In this document: positions 27,286 through 33,466 of the stretch, piece by piece
Position numbering within the stretch: position 1 is the stretch's first letter
How the letters are laid out: the number at the start of each line of letters is the position of its first letter
NCBI GenBank assembly: GCA_965219915.1
Contig: OZ244794.1
Span: 2,604,001-2,668,000 of the forward strand
DNA: 64,000 nucleotides
Direction of reading: 5' to 3'
Source of the DNA: Bin80 sp965219915
Lineage (GTDB): Bacteria; Bacteroidota; Rhodothermia; Rhodothermales; Bin80
Position numbers and translations under genes: made by a program
The notes under the pieces: generated by a model
The model's input: only the letters and a program-made list of their open reading frames with translations
Databases searched by the model: none
Told to the model about the DNA's origin: nothing

Positions 27286-27437
27286 GTCAACCCGAAGTAA
27301 CCCATGGCGCGGTTACGCTTCATGTCCCGTACAAAGTAATTAGCCGTGCCGCGCCCACATTCGTTCCAAGACTGGAAACGGTCAAACTGCTCGGCAGCTG
27401 ATCTATCATGCAGGAATCGGCTGCGACTTCCTGCCAC
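27282..27437 (-). CDS. 51-aa small ORF (GTG start) or 3' part of a broken gene
   Basis: Frame reading SRSRFLHDRSAAEQFDRFQ, then NECGRGTANYFVRDMKRN, ending MGYFGLT, with protein-like composition and an ATGA overlap with the 75-aa gene behind it. The same frame continues upstream past a single TGA (27441-27443) into a further open stretch to 27725 (for example LNQVEELFKYTQARLPSG), so it may be the end of a larger gene broken by one stop codon. A neighbouring frame (27320-27502; KQDYRAEYQCLSESWQEVAAD) is also protein-like up to about 27420, which would fit a frameshift instead. No family recognised. Confidence 0.4.
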   Translation of the reverse strand: MAGSRSRFLHDRSAAEQFDRFQSWNECGRGTANYFVRDMKRNRAMGYFGLT

Positions 27438-27537
27438 GACTCAGACAAACATTGATATTCCGCTCGGTAATCTTGCTTGCGTATACTTGAATAGCTCTTC
27501 AACTTGATTCAGTGAGTCCGTGAGTTCGTAGGGGGAT

Positions 27538-27822
27538 CGATACTGAAGACCGCAATCAGTCCTTCTATCCGGGTCATAAGCCGAAGCACATAAAAACATG
27601 TCTTGTACATAAATTGGAACGCCTTTTTCAGCAGTCTCTATAAATGTTTGACATACTTCCCTGGAAATCACATAAACTTGTAACGCTAGTGGAAAAATCA
27701 CGACAAACGAACGAGTATAGGGCACTCGGGGGGTGATGCCCTTCGGATATGCTGCTAGAATTGGGGGCTATTCAGAAGCCGGCGGGAGCTGGCGAGGTTA
27801 TTCTATTTCATAGACCACGACC
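27538..27822. repeat. Long direct repeat, copy 2
   Basis: About 285 bp, matching copy 1 at 26315-26601. It includes the last eight codons and stop of the beta-propeller gene (27798-27822) and its downstream sequence. The repeat pair therefore looks like a duplication of a gene 3' end, with about 0.94 kb of small genes between the copies. Confidence 0.9.
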
Positions 27823-28940
27823 ATGATATCTTCACCATTCTGTTGCTCAGTACCATAGGCGCGGCCACTACGAATCATTTTGAGGGTCACGTTAATCGGA
27901 AGCGCAGCGATGCCAACCACCTCACTCTCCATATCCAGGATCAGCCAGTCTGCAGTGGTGGCGTTTTCGATAGAACTCAATTTGACCCATACGTTACCGG
28001 CATCATCCACCACAAAAGTTTCGAATGCTGGCTTGGTCTTGTGGAGCCCTCGCGCGGCAAGTAATTTCTCATGCTCCTCATTCACCATTTCCTGCGCCGC
28101 AGCTTCCGCTTCTGCATCCGTGATGAAAACGGGATCATGTTCATGGTGAATACGCGTCTGGATTGAACCATCAATGTTAGCCACCGTGATCTGGATGGCG
28201 TCGCCCCATCCATAGTAAAGCATGTCATTGGGACCCATCGCCCAAGCTGCATTCCGAGCGTACGGTACACCGTGTATCGTAAAACCACCGCTCTTCTCAA
28301 AAACGTGATAAATCATCTCATTATCCCGTACAGTAGCAATAATCTCCTGCCCATAGCTCCCGTTCAGATCAACTTTACGGATTTCAAAATTGTTATCCTC
28401 GTGAACGGCCATTTTCCCATCGTCCCCCGGCTGGAAGGGCCTAGCTTGTATTGGCATGATCCACCCGGCCTCACCAATCCCTATGATACCCACAGCCCCC
28501 ATAATACCGTCATCTTCCACAGTGACGTGGCGGACAAAAGAAAAATCGTGGGGATCATATACCATTACACGATCAGTGTAGACCTCCCATACATACACCG
28601 AATCCGCCGACCCTACAACCACCCCCCAGGTATACCTGTACTCACCCGGCCCTTGACCCACACCTCCGATATCGTCCTCGTACGCGCCATCGCTATTAAA
28701 TACCCGTATTGACGGCCGACGTGCTTCCTCCACTATGATATCTCCTCGACTGTTGACCGCAAGATTAGTGATCTGCGAGAAGAGCACCGTATCACCAGCT
28801 GCTTCATCCCCCAGCCGCAGCACTTCCGTGACATCAACTTGGCCCACCTCAGAGGGCTGGCCTGAGGATTCCTGATCCGAGCATGCAACGAGGAGTGCAA
28901 AAAGGAGCAAGCAGGTGAAAAGTCGGTTATTGAACTGCAT
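27798..28940 (-). CDS. 6-bladed beta-propeller lipoprotein
   Basis: 380-aa surface or periplasmic lipoprotein. The leader ends in a lipobox (LLVACSDQ, Cys at about 20). NHL-like blades follow: ITNLAVNSRGDIIVEEARRPS, IRVFNSDGAYEDDIGGVGQGPGEY, DSVYVWEVYTDRVMVYDPHDF and ETFVVDDAGNVWVKLSSIEN. The GxGxGPGE(Y/F) loop is the hallmark of this group, common in Rhodothermota and Gemmatimonadota. Function is unknown; binding of ligands or partners is likely. A paralogue begins about 0.4 kb upstream (29351-30613) and another lies at 60485. Its 3' end is inside the long repeat. Confidence 0.85.
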   Translation of the reverse strand: MQFNNRLFTCLLLFALLVACSDQESSGQPSEVGQVDVTEVLRLGDEAAGDTVLFSQITNLAVNSRGDIIVEEARRPSIRVFNSDGAYEDDIGGVGQGPGEYRYTWGVVVGSADSVYVWEVYTDRVMVYDPHDFSFVRHVTVEDDGIMGAVGIIGIGEAGWIMPIQARPFQPGDDGKMAVHEDNNFEIRKVDLNGSYGQEIIATVRDNEMIYHVFEKSGGFTIHGVPYARNAAWAMGPNDMLYYGWGDAIQITVANIDGSIQTRIHHEHDPVFITDAEAEAAAQEMVNEEHEKLLAARGLHKTKPAFETFVVDDAGNVWVKLSSIENATTADWLILDMESEVVGIAALPINVTLKMIRSGRAYGTEQQNGEDIMVVVYEIE

Positions 28941-29350
28941 ACGGATTTAGGCTGTCTAGCCGAGTGAGGAAAGTAAGCAATAGGTCGTGCTTGACACAGG
29001 ATACAATTTTTTGTGATTCTTGTTATTCACATAACAATCTGCACACATTATTGCGGTGTCGTTGGCGGAGTTTCGGGGGGGAATTGTATGCCTTTCGGTT
29101 TGCTGAACGGCCACTGGACAACGTTCGCTCACTCCGATCCAACTGGGATGGGGCCACGCGTGCCAACCTGGCGCACCGCTGCATTTTTGCCTATGGTGGC
29201 ACCTGTCCAAAATCCTTCGGTCGGGAAGATGCAGCAATACACAGAGCCCACTTACTAGACAGCCGCTGGCTGCAAGCACACCGCGTTGGAGAAAAGAGGT
29301 CATAACGCCTCAAATTCCGTCACCCAGGCTGCCTGTTCAACGCCCGTGAG
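28941..29350. other. Intergenic region of unclear content
   Basis: 410 bp between two propeller genes. Overlapping frames of about 110 codons exist on both strands without domain or signal peptide, and their starts are poor. The part 29040-29300 is GC-rich and coding-like in composition, so a decayed gene is possible. No RNA gene seen. Confidence 0.35.
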
Positions 29351-30613
29351 TCAGGCTTTGGGCTTTTCAATCCGCGCTCTCACGATAATTTCGGCTCCAA
29401 GCTCATCCTCCGTGATACCGTATATAATCTCGTTCCGGATGATCGGATATGGACGCAAACTGAACGGGAACTTAAGTATTCCCAGATAGCGCCCCTCAGG
29501 ATCAAACAGATCATAAAGCGGGCCTTCATTCTCATCATCATCATCGGACTCTATGGTGACTCGCTCAACCCAAAGATTAGCCTCGTCGTCGCAGAAGAGA
29601 CCACTTACTACCGGCCGAGTATTGGGAATCTTTGACCAGTCGATCGTACCTCCCTGGTCAGTGAACCACTCCATGCTCTGGCCCAACTCCGTCCTGTCTT
29701 CGGCAGTTACCCGAATCGGTTCAAATTCCTTGGTGACCCTGCGGAGCGTCTCACCGTGGCCAGTTATTTCGGCAAGCTCGTATTGATCGGTTTGGAGCGT
29801 CCAGAGATTACCGTTTGGAGCAAAGCACCATGCAATGTGACCTTGGTAGGGAACAGCCACCGTCACTTGCATGCCTCCGGTCTCATTACTGAAGTATTCA
29901 GCGTCAGGCTTTTCCGGGACCGGGATCGTATCTAGCGGAGTCAGGGACTGATCAAACCGGGCGAATGACTCCGTCGTGCCCTCATCGTGGAAGGCTCTGA
30001 TTAAAGCGTTGTACCGGCCTACTGGATCGAATCCACCCGAATATCGAGATTGGAACCAGCCAACGCCACCGATCGATTCTTTACTAAGGTAGTCCCCGTT
30101 CGCGTCCAGTATGGAAAGCTGACCCTTTACCATTTCCATGACCCAGATCTCTCCATTACGGCTCAGGTCAACCGCGCTGGCATTTTCAAATTCCCCCGGC
30201 CCAGTTCCCCTGCCCCCTACGGTGTGTATGTGGGCGCCGTCCGAGTCGAAGACATGGATTTCTTGCGATTGGCCATCAAGTGCGAAAACCCGCCCCTGCG
30301 CGTCCACATCAAAGGAGCGAATACTGCCGAATAGAATCGCGTCGTCACCCGTGTCGCTTCCGATCCTCATTTCCTCCACAATCCGCCAAGTCCTTTCCGA
30401 TGACCAGAGCGGCTCGTCAGTATTTTGAACTATGATCTCTCCGGAAGCAAGCGTATCAATCACGCCGGGCCAGCCTCCACCAAGTTCTGTACTGGTTGAA
30501 CTGCAGCCGGTGCCAAGTAACGTGAAGGTCAAAGCAAGAGCACAAATTACGATGGCAATCGTGCGTACATTCGTGATGAAGGAGGTTTTCTTAAATAAAG
30601 CCAGAAAAATCAT
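29351..30613 (-). CDS. 6-bladed beta-propeller lipoprotein
   Basis: 420-aa paralogue of the neighbouring propeller. After a membrane leader (IAIVICALALTFTLLGTGC, lipid Cys near 37) the blades read FGSIRSFDVDAQGRVFALDGQ, IHVFDSDGAHIHTVGGRGTGPGEF, SAVDLSRNGEIWVMEMVKGQL and GLFCDDEANLWVERVTIES. The GRGTGPGEF loop aligns with GGVGQGPGEY in the other gene. An acidic insertion (SDDDDENEG) precedes the last blade. It is the same strand and family as 27798-28940 with about 0.4 kb between, so it is probably a separate transcription unit. Role unknown. Confidence 0.85.
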   Translation of the reverse strand: MIFLALFKKTSFITNVRTIAIVICALALTFTLLGTGCSSTSTELGGGWPGVIDTLASGEIIVQNTDEPLWSSERTWRIVEEMRIGSDTGDDAILFGSIRSFDVDAQGRVFALDGQSQEIHVFDSDGAHIHTVGGRGTGPGEFENASAVDLSRNGEIWVMEMVKGQLSILDANGDYLSKESIGGVGWFQSRYSGGFDPVGRYNALIRAFHDEGTTESFARFDQSLTPLDTIPVPEKPDAEYFSNETGGMQVTVAVPYQGHIAWCFAPNGNLWTLQTDQYELAEITGHGETLRRVTKEFEPIRVTAEDRTELGQSMEWFTDQGGTIDWSKIPNTRPVVSGLFCDDEANLWVERVTIESDDDDENEGPLYDLFDPEGRYLGILKFPFSLRPYPIIRNEIIYGITEDELGAEIIVRARIEKPKA

Positions 30614-30872
30614 CTGTGTCCTTAACGTTTAAGAGTGTGACAATCTGCATGTGTGCCGGGCCCATTTCCCGATGAGTAGCCTGGGAGTGCTGGTCACTGA
30701 CGTCCCTATCCACCGAGTCTGTCACCGACTGGAGCGACAGGTGTTGTACCAACTCAGACACCTCACGGAGGTTCTCTTTCACGTCTTCGTAAAATCTTCG
30801 TGGAATTCGTAACGCACACGGCTCCTTACCGTGCAGCAATCTGGAATTCAATGAGGAAGAAACTACAAGCAT
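30591..30872 (-). CDS. Possible 93-aa protein upstream of the propeller gene
   Basis: ATG-started frame that fills most of the gap and overlaps the start of the propeller gene by 23 nt. The middle is charged and helix-like (FYEDVKENLREVSELVQHLS). No family recognised. It could be a leader ORF or chance; there is no supporting coupling motif. Confidence 0.25.
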   Translation of the reverse strand: MLVVSSSLNSRLLHGKEPCALRIPRRFYEDVKENLREVSELVQHLSLQSVTDSVDRDVSDQHSQATHREMGPAHMQIVTLLNVKDTDDFSGFI

Positions 30873-30950
30873 GGGGTATCGTAACTCAAAAACGATCTCC
30901 AGACCGTCAGTATTATCTTAGTCAATTTGAACGGGTAACATCTCGTGCGT

Positions 30951-32324
30951 CTACGTCAGCCAACGCAAACTGGCAATAAGCGACGCGAAGAGTCCTAGGG
31001 TTGCGAAAACAGGATTGATCAGATTGGCGCGGAGTGGAGGGCCATAGATTCGCGGGGTCAGTGGAACGAAGACTGCTGCTACAATACCTATTGCCAATAG
31101 TCCAAGACCAATATCAGCCAAGAGTGCCATCGCTTCGGGCCCAGGTGCAATTAAGTCTCCCAGTCCAATTCCACGGCTGAAGGTAATCAGCAGTGTTGGA
31201 ACATAGACGAGTATCCAGCCGAGTCCGACCGCGCCTAATATGCGGACCAACCGATGTCCTCGCTCGGGCTGGAGAGTCACTCGCGAGACACCATACAGTG
31301 TGAGCTGTGCAGCAAACGTTGTGGCGAAGGGGATCACGAACCACTCTCGCTCGGCAACAGCGTGGACAAACAACCAGAGCAATGCGCCACCCGCAATTGA
31401 GAGCATTGTGTACACAGTGTGTGAGCGGCGCTTGCTGGATCGCGGCCACACCAGCGTATGGATAGCAAAGAATCCGAATGGAGCGATTAGCCACTGCCAT
31501 CCGCCCAATAAAAAGGCACCATAGCCGAAGAGCGCGCAACCGACCAACGCGCTGTCATCAAGCTTGCTTCGACGACGCCAAGCCAGTGTGAACGAGATAA
31601 AGGCAATGGCAACCAGCACACGAATGAGGAGTGCTTGAGGATCCTCATCGAGATAGAGGCGCAGAAAAGCGTATGTACCAAGAGGGATAAACAGGTTGTC
31701 CAGCCCGCGCCACGACACGAGTTCTAGCATCATCACCAGAAGCGCGAGGATCGTTGCAATGAGAACGACCTCGACGCGCCCCGTGTCCGTCAGCAGCAGG
31801 AGGGGAAGATGAACACTGCAGAAAGTCACAAAGAAAAACGCCAAAGACCCTTCAACACTCTTGATGCCCTCCGAAGTCTGGTACTGCGTTTGCCCGTAAC
31901 GGATGCCTATCACGGCTGCGGCAGCATCCGCCAAGGCCAACGTGAGGATCGGAACCACATAAAGCAACCACTCTCCTTGGCTGATCAGGAAGAGGATCGT
32001 GACCGAAATCGCAAAATAAATCTCGCCGAGACCCTCGCGGTTTACTCCACCTAAGACGGTTCCAATGCCTCCGCGCAGGCTGGGAATCAGTCTGGTGACG
32101 ACTAGGGCGGCACACGCGAGCCCTCCCAGAACGATCATCGGCCAGGCACCGTCCAACATCCACGGCAACGGCAATACGACCAGTCCCATGCCAACATGGA
32201 CCCCTTTGCGAAGGATCTCGGGGTGAAAATGCTTTTTCTTTTCCACCGCCTTGAGACCAGCCAGGAGTCCGGCAAGAGCACCGAGTATGACCGCAATGGA
32301 GAGAAAGTTGGACGCGTGTACCAT
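30951..32324 (-). CDS. Prenol (phytol-type) kinase fused to a DUF92-like membrane domain
   Basis: 457-aa polytopic membrane protein with two modules. Residues 1-235 resemble CTP-dependent dolichol/phytol kinases (VTE5/SEC59 type): HPEILRKGVHVGMG (His37-His43 region), ALADAAAAVIGIRYG (Asp133), GIKSVEGSLAFF (Lys155-Ser160), and ELVSWRGLDNLFIPLG. Residues 245-457 resemble DUF92 (TMEM19/VTE6): KLDDSALVGCALFGYGAFLLGG and many hydrophobic helices. In plants VTE5 makes phytyl phosphate and VTE6 makes the diphosphate, so a fusion could turn a free prenol into the prenyl diphosphate that UbiA enzymes use. It is the last gene of a seven-gene operon that includes a UbiA homologue; 5 nt separate it from the DUF3419 gene. 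The DUF92 assignment is the weaker half. Confidence 0.75.
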   Translation of the reverse strand: MVHASNFLSIAVILGALAGLLAGLKAVEKKKHFHPEILRKGVHVGMGLVVLPLPWMLDGAWPMIVLGGLACAALVVTRLIPSLRGGIGTVLGGVNREGLGEIYFAISVTILFLISQGEWLLYVVPILTLALADAAAAVIGIRYGQTQYQTSEGIKSVEGSLAFFFVTFCSVHLPLLLLTDTGRVEVVLIATILALLVMMLELVSWRGLDNLFIPLGTYAFLRLYLDEDPQALLIRVLVAIAFISFTLAWRRRSKLDDSALVGCALFGYGAFLLGGWQWLIAPFGFFAIHTLVWPRSSKRRSHTVYTMLSIAGGALLWLFVHAVAEREWFVIPFATTFAAQLTLYGVSRVTLQPERGHRLVRILGAVGLGWILVYVPTLLITFSRGIGLGDLIAPGPEAMALLADIGLGLLAIGIVAAVFVPLTPRIYGPPLRANLINPVFATLGLFASLIASLRWLT

Positions 32325-32329
32325 CGGTG

Positions 32330-33466
32330 CTAGGCTTCCACGACAGGAGATGCAAGGCGGCTTGTCCCATCTGCCACGGTCTCAACAACGAAACGACTGT
32401 AGAAAAATGCCTTGTCCTGAAGATGGAGTCGCTCAGAAAGCTCGGGGTTTGGAATGAGTTTGCTTGCCAATTCCGGTGGCCGGCTACGGGGCACCAGCAT
32501 ATTCCAGTATGCGAGTCGGGCTCCGTCCCGGGACTGAGCAGTCAGTTTCGAAAGCAGCTCGTGGAAATAATCGTCAGACATGTACTCGAATATGTCGCTC
32601 AGATTATGGCAGTCGACAAGCAGTTCGGGCTCGGCTTCAAGTAGTTCCTCAATTGACAGGCAATGCCATTCAAGCCGATCCAGGTTGTCCCTGATGACCT
32701 CGAAATTCTCCCTCCTGAGGGCGTGTGGGAGAGCCGTCGTGTGACGTCCGGTGAGAATCCACTGAAGATAGGGGTTGGCAGCGGGGTCAAGCTCGGTCAG
32801 GGCGTGCCTTGCACGCGCAAGGATACGTTCGGAAACTGATCCCTCAACATACCGGAAAAACTCCGGATCCCGCCCCATCCGGCCCATCACAAAGCGAGAA
32901 AAGAAGAGACGAAAGAGGAGTTCCCAGCGCCGGTTGGCCCAATGGCGGGTGTAAAAGTTGCGACGTTCGTCTACGGTACCTCCTGCAAGGAGTCGCTCAA
33001 CCCGGCGCCGAGGATGAATCCACGGCAATACTTTCCTGCGAAACACCGCAAAGTAGTCTTCAAATTTGCCAGCACTACCAATCCCTGCCTGGACCAATTG
33101 CGGGCGGGCATCCCAGAAATCCCGTGCTTCGGCTTCAAGGACACCGCGACACTTCCGGTACAGGGCCTCCCGATCGCCACATTCCCGAGAGCCGATCAGT
33201 TGAAGAAGCTCCTCGTGGCTCAGTACCCGATATGCTGCAACACGCAGCGCAAGACAGGCCAGTTGGGCCGGATTCATATCTACGGCGATGACACGCACAG
33301 GCTTGCAGGAAAGGAGCGAGAGCGAATTCTCTCCCGCCGAGGCGACTGAAAGGCAAACATCTCCTTCGCGAACATTGAGCGCCTCAAGAAGGATGTCGGC
33401 ATCCTCCCAGCACTGTGCGTATCGGACAAATGAAAAATCGGCACGGGCCGCGGCTTCGGTACTCAT
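32330..33466 (-). CDS. DUF3419 / BtaA-like 3-amino-3-carboxypropyltransferase
   Basis: 378-aa soluble or peripheral protein of the DUF3419 family, whose studied member BtaA moves the 3-amino-3-carboxypropyl group of S-adenosylmethionine onto diacylglycerol, the first step of betaine lipid synthesis. Seen: the entry YAQCWEDADILLEAL, the SAM-binding loop LSVASAGENSLSLL, VRVIAVDMNPAQLACLALR, and the C-terminal NLSDIFEYMSDDYFHELL and YWNMLVPRSRP. The N-methyltransferase partner BtaB is absent, so the homoserine nitrogen would stay free for another modification. The start overlaps the dikinase stop by 4 nt. Lipid substrate unknown. Confidence 0.8.
   Translation of the reverse strand: MSTEAAARADFSFVRYAQCWEDADILLEALNVREGDVCLSVASAGENSLSLLSCKPVRVIAVDMNPAQLACLALRVAAYRVLSHEELLQLIGSRECGDREALYRKCRGVLEAEARDFWDARPQLVQAGIGSAGKFEDYFAVFRRKVLPWIHPRRRVERLLAGGTVDERRNFYTRHWANRRWELLFRLFFSRFVMGRMGRDPEFFRYVEGSVSERILARARHALTELDPAANPYLQWILTGRHTTALPHALRRENFEVIRDNLDRLEWHCLSIEELLEAEPELLVDCHNLSDIFEYMSDDYFHELLSKLTAQSRDGARLAYWNMLVPRSRPPELASKLIPNPELSERLHLQDKAFFYSRFVVETVADGTSRLASPVVEA

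Noticed and set aside
26315..27822. Integron-type cassette array
   Set aside because: Gene ends followed by a repeat suggest it, but there is no integron integrase in the window and I could not find the paired inverse core sites expected of an attC.
28956..29305. Pair of about 115-codon frames on opposite strands between the propeller genes
   Set aside because: They mirror each other, lack signals and families, and neither is coupled to a neighbour. Kept only as an intergenic note.
32809..33291. 160-codon plus-strand frame opposite the DUF3419 gene
   Set aside because: Antisense to a gene with clear family motifs; low-complexity composition typical of a shadow frame.
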